This document shows positions 38,990 through 48,600 of a DNA stretch of 64,000 nt, one piece after another. Origin of the DNA: Notospermus geniculatus (taxonomy: Eukaryota > Nemertea > Pilidiophora > Heteronemertea > Lineidae); assembly GCA_002633025.1 (NCBI GenBank), contig NMRB01000911.1:74673-138672 (forward strand). Direction: 5' to 3'. The notes beneath the pieces are model-generated. The model was not told the origin of the DNA and searched no databases. It was given only the letters and a program-made list of their open reading frames with translations. Within the stretch, counting starts at the first letter, position 1; the number at the start of each line of letters is the position of its first letter. Made by a program: the position numbers and the translations under genes.

Positions 38990-39511
38990 GTAAGTATTGC
39001 ATGTAGGCCTATAACAATGAATGTTGTCATGCATGCACAAGCATTGATTGCATGTCATTCACCTGTTCACCATGTACATGTTCACTGATTGATTCATTGA
39101 ATCCGCCATGCCACTGACTGCAGAGCAAAACAAGGCCAAGCTAAGGAGACAAACAAGAGAAGCCAAAGTTCGGCACTGGGCAAAAGAAGTTCCAGATGAA
39201 AGAATCGGGTACAGGCCTTCATTCATTCTTATTTCATTCATTAATGTGCGGTGCGGTGTGACTGTGATTCTACAAGCACGTCAACATGATCAATGGATAG
39301 TGCGCATGTGCGGGCGCCTTGTTCGACTTGAATTTTACTGCTCAAAAATTTCGTAAAATATCATATTATACACAAGACATTCATCTGAATTTACGGATAT
39401 AAGTACAAAAGGAGTTCGGGAATCGAAAACGAGTGATCGATTAGTTTATCAGCAGCAGCTACTTCGGAGTTTTTTTAGTCATCGAAATCTCTGGAATATT
39501 TCGCTTGGATA

Positions 39512-39525
39512 GCGGCCATCTTGAA
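39512..39525. promoter_or_regulatory. YY1-like site upstream of LINE ORF1
   Basis: gcggccatcttgaa is the reverse complement of ttcaagatggccgc, the extended YY1 consensus. It lies about 240 bp before ORF1. Human L1 carries a YY1 site at its 5' end, but in the other orientation. Confidence 0.4.
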
Positions 39526-39757
39526 TTTTGGCGTCCTTAGTAGCCAACACACTCATGCATTGGCTAGTGTACAGTGTACATGGTGTAGTCACGCTCGATC
39601 TGTGGACGAGGTAGTGTTTACTGTACCAGCTGTTTTGCGGCGCGGGAATTACAAATTTGAGTATTGAACTGAGGATCTTAGAGAGGTACTGTGACCCTTT
39701 TATATCTCTTACGGATGGCTTGTCGTCACCAATTCCTGGCGGAGAACCACTGCCTAG

Positions 39758-40939
39758 ATGGCTGATGAGCAGTATTATGATTCATGTACAATCGCCTATG
39801 GTGATTCCATTAATTCCAGTTCAGACAGCTCACAGGGAAATGCTAACAATACCTCCGTTGTCTTAACAGAAGCGGTAGGCCTAAGTGCTGTGGAAAACTT
39901 TTTTACACCAAGGAAAAGTAGGCGTCCAGAAATTGAGCCACAAGTCAATTTGACTACTCCAGATAAATTCGAGGTAATATCCACACCTCACAAGTATCGG
40001 GATCCTCCCCCCTTGTCTACTGATTCGACCCCCATCGTAAAGACCGTGAGGGAAAAGAAGTTAGTTAGAAAGCGTGGACCAACTCCTGACTCGGCTGAGA
40101 AGGAGATCGCAAAAAATTACGCAAAAAAAGGACCTATTGTCATGGCCAAGTTAAATCCTGACTGGCCCTCTCCAAATGAGGAGCAAGCATCTTCAGATCC
40201 CTTAACGACAAGTAGCTTGAAAGCTCTGTTCCAAGCTTTTGAGCAAAGGAACAAGGATCAGCTCAATGATTTTAGGGTGAGATTAGAAACTGACATTGAC
40301 AAAAAAATGGATGAATTGTCACTGAACATTAGAACCCAGATTACTGGGGCAGTTGATGCGGCAATGGCCAGGAAGATACCTGAGCTAGAAGGAAAAATCG
40401 AGAAACAGATCGACAATGTAAGAAAAGGTTTATCCGCTGAAATGGACATCAAGATGGTAGAGATGCAGAACCGAGTTGTGGATCTTGGAGAAAAAATCAA
40501 AAGGGACAAGCAGTTAGAAACCAACGTCATGATATTTAATATGAAGGAACCAAATGCACTAAATGCAGATCTACGAAAACAAGAGGACGAAAGAAATCTT
40601 GAGTTATTAATGCAACATTGCAGACAAAAATCCGGTCCAGTATTCAAAAAAACTTTTTATCGTATAGGGGAATGGAAAGAAGGCAGCAGACGAATGATTA
40701 AACTAGTACTTCAGAACCAGAATCAACGTGATTTGTTCATGGAGTCAATGAGGTCACAAAGGATAGATGAGGACCTTCGCTTCTCCATCGACCGCCCAAA
40801 GGAGGACAGGATACGTTACAAAGCGTTGCGGGACGAAATCAGGGCACGCGAGAGTAGGGGGGAAACAGACTTAGTGATTAGGGACTACAAGATAGTAAAG
40901 CGGCCCTTTCGGCAACCACCCCCCACGGGGGGCAGGTAA
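39758..40939 (+). CDS. LINE ORF1 protein (393 aa)
   Basis: This is the RNA-binding chaperone-type first ORF of a non-LTR retrotransposon. The N-terminal third is low-complexity and basic (EKKLVRKRGPTPDSAEKEIAKN). Residues of about 150-250 have heptad-like spacing (DQLNDFRVRLETDIDKKMDE...) expected of a trimeric coiled coil. NVMIFNMKEP at about 265 followed by a basic C-terminal domain (RIRYKALRDEIRARESRGET) resembles the RRM/C-terminal domain of LINE ORF1p. The frame is intact from ATG to TAA. ORF2 begins just after the stop in another frame without an obvious ATG, so it may depend on reinitiation. Confidence 0.75.
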   Translation: MADEQYYDSCTIAYGDSINSSSDSSQGNANNTSVVLTEAVGLSAVENFFTPRKSRRPEIEPQVNLTTPDKFEVISTPHKYRDPPPLSTDSTPIVKTVREKKLVRKRGPTPDSAEKEIAKNYAKKGPIVMAKLNPDWPSPNEEQASSDPLTTSSLKALFQAFEQRNKDQLNDFRVRLETDIDKKMDELSLNIRTQITGAVDAAMARKIPELEGKIEKQIDNVRKGLSAEMDIKMVEMQNRVVDLGEKIKRDKQLETNVMIFNMKEPNALNADLRKQEDERNLELLMQHCRQKSGPVFKKTFYRIGEWKEGSRRMIKLVLQNQNQRDLFMESMRSQRIDEDLRFSIDRPKEDRIRYKALRDEIRARESRGETDLVIRDYKIVKRPFRQPPPTGGR

Positions 40940-40940
40940 G

Positions 40941-42822
40941 GTACGTGTACATAGCAAGTGTCTTCTCACCAATGCAGATCAGTTGACAAATAAGTTGAAA
41001 GAACTGGAACTTCTCTGTTGCGAACAGTCACCAGATGTTGTTGGGGTGGTTGAAGTGGTACCCAAGAACATCAGAGTCCCAATTCAAAGTGTGGAAATTC
41101 AAATTGAAGGATACTCTCATGTTGATGTTTTGGGTGGGGGTAGCAGAGGACTGTGTATGTATTACAAAAATGGATTAAATGCCAATCTACTTATGCAGCG
41201 GTCAATGGAAACTCTGTACCCCCCCTAGTCAGGAATTCGACGTTATTTCGACGCCTAGGAATTAGCTGGGGGTCAGGATTTCGACATTTTTTCACCCCAG
41301 GGCCCAAAACCAATCGACAGGGATTCACAGCTGCCCCCCAGGCATGTGGGGTCAGAGTTCGTCACTTTTTCACCCTTGCTTTGAAAACAGTTCGACAGAA
41401 GTTCACCTTGGTCACTTGGGCCTACATGTTGGAAAAAAATAATCAAGGTGGTCATAATACCCTGCCAATGTCATGGTGCCTTTTGAAATACTTTTATCAT
41501 TGTTCTCGCGCGCATATCTCGGCGTTTCCAGACAAATGTACTCGCCACATTACAACAACTACTGTTAGAAAGCTATTATGAAATTCACAAAGCTTTATAG
41601 GCATCAAGCATCGATTTTTTTCAGCAAAATCTTACAAACTTTGCGCAGAACCTGGCACGAGACAGCAGCGCATCCAACAACGTTCGGTATACAGTACCGG
41701 TAATATTGTGCTACAGCCATGACAGCTGTGCACGATTTCCAACCACGTGTATTATTTCGACAGGATTTCGACGCGAATTCGACACGCTTTCATAATCTGT
41801 TTCGACAGGAATTCACTAAAAAACATATCCACGTTTTTCAGACATTCGACGATTATTCACCATCGTATTTTCTTCATTTCGACAGGTTTTAGACGTTTTG
41901 CTAATTCAGACTTCGACAGAATTTCGACGGTCTCGGCGTCGAAATAGCGTCGAATTCCTGACCAGGGGGGGTACAGAGTTTCCATTGACCGCTGCATTAA
42001 GCCACAGGTGAACTATAGGGACAGTATTTGGATGGATATAGGAGTCACTAGATACGGTCTAATTTACAGGAGCCCAAGCAACAATGAAGCTGATAACAAA
42101 GCCCTTTTGGATCACTTGGAATACATGCTTAGAGTGACTCCACCCTCAAGAGAGTTAGTACTTTTGGGAGACTTCAACCTACCTGGAGTGGATTGGGAAA
42201 TACTACAGAGTAACAGAGCAGCCACTCATCCGTCATCAATTTTTCTAAATTTCTTCATGGACCATCAGTTAATACAACATGTTAATAAACCAACAAGGCA
42301 TAGGCAAGGACAGAGACCCAGTTTATTGGATCTGATTTTAACTAGACAGGAAGATCTGGTGGAAGACATTGAGTACCTCCCCCATTTGGGGGATAGTGAC
42401 CATATAGTATTACTTGCTACAGTTAGTACAGGTTACCCCACGGAACAAGCAGAGGATAGTAGTCGTTTGAACTATAATAACTCAAATTTTGAAAGGATGC
42501 GACAGAGCATTGACACTGGTTATTTGGTGGAGTTCGTGAATAACCACGGTGTAGATATGGCTTGGAACGAGATTAGAAATGTGATTAGAACAGCAGAGGT
42601 TAGGTTTACACCCAAGCCAAATATTAGGATGAGAAGAACCAAAACTAAACCATTATGGGCAAACCCCGGAGCCCTAAGAAAAGTAAGGAAGAAGAAGGAA
42701 GCTTACAAGAGATACTTACAGACAAATGAGGGCCAAGATTATATCAGATATCAACAAGCAAGAAAGGAGGCAAGAAAGGCTACGAGGGAGGCGGTCAAAC
42801 AATATGAAGCGCGTATAGCTTT
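40941..42822 (+). pseudogene. LINE ORF2 endonuclease, interrupted and 3'-truncated
   Basis: Apurinic-type endonuclease (exonuclease III fold). Visible motifs: KCLLTNADQLTNKLKELELL near the N-terminus; PDVVGVVEVVP, with the catalytic Glu region; RGLCMYYKNGL; then, after the insertion, YGLIYRSPS, LVLLGDFNLPGVDW and SLLDLILTRQ; and finally GDSDHIVLL, the SDH motif. The frame is broken by the element at 41194-41996. If one TTA and the element were removed, the flanking frames would be in register, so the copy was intact when hit. The protein runs on through a basic linker (RKVRKKKEAYKRYLQ) and ends at the N at 42823 before any reverse transcriptase motif. Confidence 0.85.
41194..41996. mobile_element. 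803-bp non-autonomous DNA transposon with TTA target duplication
   Basis: Terminal inverted repeats start tgcagcggtcaatggaaact, and extend through ctctgtaccccccc for at least 50 bp. TTA flanks both ends (41191-41193 and 41997-41999). A 3-bp TWA duplication is the signature of the PIF/Harbinger superfamily. The interior is rich in 'atttcgacg' words and has no transposase. It splits the LINE endonuclease. Confidence 0.9.
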
Positions 42823-43064
42823 NTGTGCATGTGAAGTTCCGGCCCAATCGGACATGGCCGCCAGGTGGCATAAACCCAAAACTCAAAGTCCTACTTCATG
42901 TACTTGGGAATGACTTGACTCAGATTGCTCATATTACTGATATGTACCTCCCTCTGTCATTAGACTATTATGTCCAACCCGGTGAGCACATGGTCCATGG
43001 ACCATTTCATTTCTCACTGTGTCAGCTCAGTCTATTCTAGAGTCTTGTACTGTTAAGTGCCAGC

Positions 43065-43120
43065 CTGAAGAAGACCCCGGTTGGGGTCGAAAATTTGCAA
43101 AATCTGGAAGTTGACTTCCT
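43065..43120 (+). repeat. Second copy of the GACCCC/GGGGTC hairpin tail
   Basis: 'cctgaagaagaccccggttg' followed by 'gggtcgaaaatttgcaaaat' matches 23030-23075. It sits in the 3' part of the LINE-like region. Confidence 0.6.
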
Positions 43121-43147
43121 GTATATTATCACGTTGTGTGTCAATTT

Positions 43148-43305
43148 TAGTGCTATTTCTTTATGTTATGTGTCTTTTCAATTGCATGCTTTATCTATGC
43201 ACTTAGTGCCATGTGCTTTATTAGTGCTATGTGCTTTATTAGTGCCATGTGCTTTAGCTTTATTACAGTAGTGCTACCGGTATGTGCTTAATTAGTGCCA
43301 TATAT
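43148..43305 (+). repeat. Short tandem repeat, unit 'ttagtgccatgtgcttta'
   Basis: At least five imperfect 18-bp units; the clearest are at 43203-43255. Confidence 0.8.
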
Positions 43306-43590
43306 ACATGTACAGATCTGTAAAGATTGAAGAACACACTATTTCGTCAAATTTTCACAGAATGTAATGTTTTGTAAACACTCATATGTAACACTGACTG
43401 AAACCGGTGACATTATGCATCACACAATTATCCATTGTGATGTAAATACTTTTGACTTCTGTTCTCTTGTGTTGTTTGCCAGATTGTAACTCTTCATTTA
43501 ATGAAGGAATAAAGTGTCAATCAATCGATCATACGTTTTATCATGTTGTCTTCTTATCTTCATGATGTCATATTTCTGGTCCTAGAAGAG

Positions 43591-43740
43591 CAGGGGCGGA
43601 TCCAGGATTTTGGAATGGGGGGGCCCAGACACCATCAGCTGCATGCCGACGGAGTCGCAAGGCGAGCGCCAAAGGAACGAAGCCACGATGGCCGGGGGGT
43701 TGGGGGCCTCCCCTAGAAAATTTTGAATTCTAATGTTAGA
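43591..43740. mobile_element. CAGGGGCGGATCC element (family 6), fragment
   Basis: It starts caggggcggatccaggattt like the other family members. The matching right end is not visible; the sequence runs into a fragment of MITE family 1 (43795-43885). Confidence 0.55.
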
Positions 43741-43794
43741 TGCGCTTAGATATGATTTCCAAGCATCTGAGGGGCATGATTTCCTATGGTGGGT

Positions 43795-43885
43795 TAATTG
43801 GCATCTCCCAAAAGTCCAAAATAACATACCGGTAATGTAAACATCCATGTTTACAAACATTGAATGTAAACAATGAAGTATCTTT
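43795..43885 (+). mobile_element. MITE family 1, fragment
   Basis: 'ggcatctcccaaaagtccaa' and 'catgtttacaaacattgaat' match the 3' half of 1-256. The 5' half is missing. Confidence 0.65.
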
Positions 43886-43904
43886 AAAGTCACTTTATGA
43901 AACA

Positions 43905-44146
43905 GGCTGGAAGGGAACAAAGCTCACAAAACGGGGAATGTTCTAAGTGGAGCAGTTGAACCCGTCTCTGTTGAGGCCGCTCAACACAGTGAGATAGGTG
44001 AACTGATGAAGGTACTGAGACCGTTTGTTGAGGTTCCCAAAAAAGGTCTTTTGCCCCCTCCCCCCCCCGACTGGCCTGAGGAAGGGGAAACGGCCCAGAT
44101 GGAAATGGACGGAGAGCACCAACCTGAAAAACAAAACATGGACTGA
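43905..44146 (+). pseudogene. ORF fragment, probably retroelement-derived
   Basis: An open stretch reads NVLSGAVEPVSVEAAQHSEI, then GELMKVLRPFVEVPKKGLLP, a proline run over a homopolymeric C tract (about 44060), and stops at TGA 44144-44146. There is no start codon in frame. I do not recognise the protein. The codon pattern looks coding, so it may be a decayed exon or a piece of a gag-like ORF. Confidence 0.35.
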
Positions 44147-44471
44147 TGCATTGCACCATGTGCACATGCACATGCATGTCATGACAATGCATGACAATTT
44201 GTCGTGTTTGACTATCTGACTATGTTTTTTACTGCTGTTTGAGCATGTGTGTTGGGAGGTGCATCAGCAGATGAGGATGAGGTGAGCATGAAAGCCTTGG
44301 TGAGCATGGTGGTGAGGGCGCGATCCGACTTCATCAGTTCGGGAAATTGCAGAATTCCGCATTTTTTGGACTGTGGACCATGTGGACAGACAGTGTGGTG
44401 TTGCTGTTGAGTGTTTATGTGGAATGCTATTGAGTATTCTGCACCCATCCGATTCCGAGTTAAGAAATGGC

Positions 44472-45280
44472 ACAGGATTTTGTTCCTGAGCACTGAAACG
44501 CTGGCGCACCGGAACACAAAGCCCTGACGCCGCGTCTTGGAACAGGATTTTCTTGTTCCATGGCGCCAGCTCCCGGGGCGGCGCTAGGCCTATTCCAGTG
44601 CGCTCGGACAGAATCACCCATCCCATCTTGGAACATGATGTTTTTGTTCCGTGGCGCCAGTTTTACAGCGCTATTATTTTTTGGTGCTGTGCTCTGGGAC
44701 AGAATCGCCCGTCGCCGCGTCTTGTTGGAACATGATCGATGATGTTTTTGTTCCGTGGCGCCAGTTTTAGGCCTACAGCGCTATTGATATTTTTGCGCTA
44801 GGCCTATGGGACAGAATTGCCCGGCGTCTAGGAACATGATTTTCTTGTTCCGTGGCGCTAGTTTTACAGCGCTATTATTTTTTGGCGCAATTTTCACACA
44901 CTGATGCTATATAGCAGGGTATCAGTTCCTCATGTAATAGAATGTAATGTCCCCCGATATGTGATGTCCCCAACAATACATTTACGGATTAAACGGCACC
45001 CTGAATTGGCCTCTAAGTAAAAATCTTGTTCAAGGACGCGGCGACGGGCGATTCTGTCCCAGAGCGTCAACAACAAACTGGCGCCACGGAACAAGAAAAT
45101 CATGTTCCAAGACGCAGCGAGGAGCGTTTTTGTCCCACAGCGCTGGTGGCATAGCTTCATCCAAGAACATAGTGCCGGGAGCTGGCGCTACGGAGCAAGA
45201 AAAACCTGTTCTAAGACGCGGCGTCGGGGCGTTTGTGTTCCGGTGCGCCAGCCTTTTAGCGCTCCGGAACAAAATCCTGT
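44472..45280. mobile_element. Foldback element with internal repeats
   Basis: The left part (acaggattttgttcc ... gcgcaccggaacacaaa ... gacgccgcgtctt) is the inverse of the right part ending ...ggaacaaaatcctgt at 45280. Between them, at least four imperfect units of 'gttccgtggcgccagtttta' repeat at 44560-44880. No coding capacity is seen. Confidence 0.75.
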
Positions 45281-45619
45281 TCCAGTTTTTACATGTACAT
45301 GTATATGCCAATCCGCCGCGGGATCAGCTCAAGTCCTGGGAGCCAAACACATTTTGCTCACAAAATTAGGCCTAAAGAGTATCCCAAGGCCTAGGCCTGC
45401 CTATTAGCCTACGGTACATGGTCATGGATTGTGATGGAACTTGTTGGAGGCTGATAGTCGAATTCCCTTGACTGACACTGACACTCGGGGAAATGCTAGA
45501 ATTTCCAACCATAGACCTATCTAATGTACTGACACTACAGTGACAGGAGTTGAAATGAAATTGGCACCATTGTCTTGACTGATATATTGTACTCATTTCA
45601 GATTTGGCCGATTTATGAA

Positions 45620-48600
45620 ATGGAGAGGCTTTCAGAAGGAAGAAAAGAGACATTAGATATGGATAGGAAAGATGTTACCAAGGAGGTGTCAACTGAGTCA
45701 GCGATTGACAGGTTTAGCTCAGCAGGATTCAGCGTCGACTGTGAGCAGCTGAGTAGATTTCGCTCAGCTATCACTGGTGTAAAGGAAGAATATGAAACAA
45801 TTGTGAATAATTCTGGCACAAAACAAGATACTTCTCCAGTGAAGCCATCAACCAGCCAATACAGAGAGCGATGCGATTCCCCAAGCCTTGATCCAAAATG
45901 GCAGAATTTTTTGGGTGATATTTTTGACCGGTCACATAATGAAATAGCTGTGAATGCTGCTGATAGCAAAGGGGGCTTGAACTCTCCTCTGAAAACAGAT
46001 GCTGGGGGTACCGGTACATGTAAGTTATCCAGGGCCTGGAAAAAGAGGCAGCGGAGGAAAAGGCGATTGACCTGTCGATTGGAACGATTGATGAATGCCA
46101 AAGATAAGTGTGAAAAATGTGGAAAAGCTTCAGACAGTCCTGTCACGGGCCAAACTGAAGATAAAATGTGTGAAACTTGTTCTTCAGAGTCGGATGTGAC
46201 ACTGGTGGGCGAGAATTCCATCTCGGGAAATTTGAAGGGATTTGAACGGTGTGACGATTCACCGACGCACATCATGACTGGACCTGGATGTGAAGGTCTT
46301 CAGGAATCGAAGTCGCCTCATGATGAAGCAACGCCGAGCTGCTCAAAAGTCTGCACGTCGCAAATTAAAAATCAGGGGAGATGTTCCAGCACAAGTAAAG
46401 AGGCACAATCGACTGGTAAACAATCCGAAATTGGGAAGAATGATTCTGTTGAAAGTGGTGAGGACGTGGAAATTAAAGTTATAAATTGCGACAGTGATTT
46501 TGAAGTTGGATCTGGTGATGAAGGGGTGCTGATCATCTTTGATGAGCAGATTGATAAAGAGGAAATTCTGGAAAAGATTAGTGGAAGTATGAAAAATGAA
46601 ACTAACGAAATTCTGGAAAAGATCAGTGGAAGTATGAAAAATGAAACTGACAAGTGTGTTGGTGGTAGGAAAGTTTTGGAAAATGGTGATGGAACTTCAG
46701 GTTCTGATCAAATTTGTGATGTGAATACTTGTGAGGAAGACAATAGGCAAAAATCGGAGAAGAACCGGACGTTAAATGTGATAAAATCTTGTACCACTAC
46801 TTCTACTCACGACAGTGGTGCATCGGTGTCTAGTCATAGAACGTCTGGTTCGGACCTCTCGTCTATTCCTAGCACATCTGGTGTCTGGACTCAAAAAGTT
46901 CACAAAGATTCCCTACCAAATTCTTCACTGAAGAGATCACTCTGTTATGTTCTACCTAGAGTCAGTGATCTATCGGCAGACTCGAGTAACAAACCAAGTC
47001 GGGATGGACCAAGAGAACAGTCCTGTGAACAAAGTAAGAGCACCTCGGGTGCCTGGACTCAAAAATTTCAGGAAAATTCCCTGCCGTCTTCGTCACTTAA
47101 AAGGTCCACCTGTTATGTTCTGCCTCGAGTCACTGATGTGTCATCAGAATTGGACAACAAACGTTGTGAAGACGGACAAAAAGAACAGTGTAGTGGACAG
47201 AGTCCGAGGAGATCCAAGGGTTTGAAGCGTTCCTGGGAGGAAACTAGTCCGAGTCCTGATCAGTATGTAGCGCTGGATTGCGAGTTTGTTGGTGTTGGAG
47301 AACGCGGACGGAGGAATGCCTTAGGTAAATTTGTGTTGATGTGATAAGCTCCTTGCCTGTCCTGGGTTAATAAAGAACATGTAGTTTGTTTGACATCCCA
47401 CAGCCAATACCTTGGTAAAAGTTAAAACTATTGCAGAGAAAGTTTCTTGTAGGGCTTATAATGAAGCTATGCCTTTTATGAGGGGGTTAGCCAGCAGTGC
47501 CCAATCTACCGGTACTGTAGGTGATGTGGGGCTAGCCGAGGGTTCTGGGGCCATATTCACGAAGCCTTTGCAACTTTGCGTGCATGCAAGTCTGTTGTTT
47601 GGCTGCACATGCCCTGTGGTTCACTGACTGCCTTACAATAGATTTGCGTACACGCAAAGTTGCGAAGGCTTCATGAATATCATGGCCCCTGGTTCATAAG
47701 CCTGGCCATTACCAGTCACGTATGATCTCAATTTCAGCCCGTTGCAGTATTGTTGATTATAATGGTGAAGTTCTATTGGACATCTACAGTCGGCCAGAGG
47801 AACCAATCACTGATTACAGGACACCGTGGAGTGGCATCCTTCCGCACCACATGAGGAGAGCCGTCCCGTTTGCCAGAGCTCGGGACAGGATCAAACAAGT
47901 CATTGCGGTAAGAATATAAGTTATAACACGGAACTTGAAGCATTGAACCCCTTGCAGCGACAATATGGCACGGCTTAATCCCCCAGCTAGGGAGGCTTTC
48001 CTTTATGGCCGAGTGGTAGGCGCGTTGGCCTCGGCACTGGAAGTTAAGCAACGTAGAGTGCGATCACTATGTGGATGGGTGACCGGCGTGTATCGGGGGC
48101 GGATCCATGATTTCGGGAAAGAGGGGGTGCACTGTGCTAGAAACATTGAAATCTGCAGTGAATTTCAATGATTTGCTCCAAATTTCAAAATTTCACGGTC
48201 GATTTTACAGATTTGTTGGCTGAAGGGGGGCGTGTGCCCCATTAGATCCGCGCACCTGTGTATGATACACAATAAATGTCACGTTTGTATTTCATCTTTT
48301 TGTCTGAACCATTGGGTTAGGGCAGGATTGGCTTGGTTATTTTTTTGAGGGCGACATTATAATTTCATGAGAGAAAATTTTCCTTATTTCAGGGTAAAAT
48401 CATCATCGGCCACGCCATCCACAATGATTTTCAGGTCCTGAACATTTCACCTTCGCCTGAACAGATACGGGATACGATAACATCAATGAAGCTGAGAAAT
48501 ATGATGAGTCCAAGAGAGACAAAGACCAGCCTTAAGAAGATGGCTAAAGCCTTGTTGAGTAAGTTCTGGAACTCTGAATGTCGTGGCAACCAGATCCTGG

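Larger units (their letters stand above)
39500..43520 (+). mobile_element. LINE of CR1/L2-like type, 5' part plus 3' tail, no reverse transcriptase
   Basis: ORF1 (39758-40939) is followed by the apurinic-endonuclease part of ORF2 (about 40941-42822). The endonuclease is split by an 803-bp DNA element. At the N at 42823 LINE coding stops. The sequence then continues to a tail 'aataaagtgtcaatcaatcg' near 43509, which looks like a LINE 3' end. The reverse transcriptase, normally the largest domain, is absent. The 5' boundary is a guess; the untranslated leader may begin near 39500. Confidence 0.75.

Noticed and set aside
39108-39240. Open stretch MPLTAEQNKAKLRRQTREAK... as second exon of the mitochondrial-leader gene
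   Set aside because: No visible acceptor puts it in frame with the phase-2 donor at 38989; the identity is unknown.
40258-40647. 129-codon minus-strand ORF
   Set aside because: Shadow of LINE ORF1.
45613-46275. 220-codon minus-strand ORF opposite the exonuclease
   Set aside because: It is the antisense shadow of exon 1, whose plus-strand frame has family motifs and matching splice phases.
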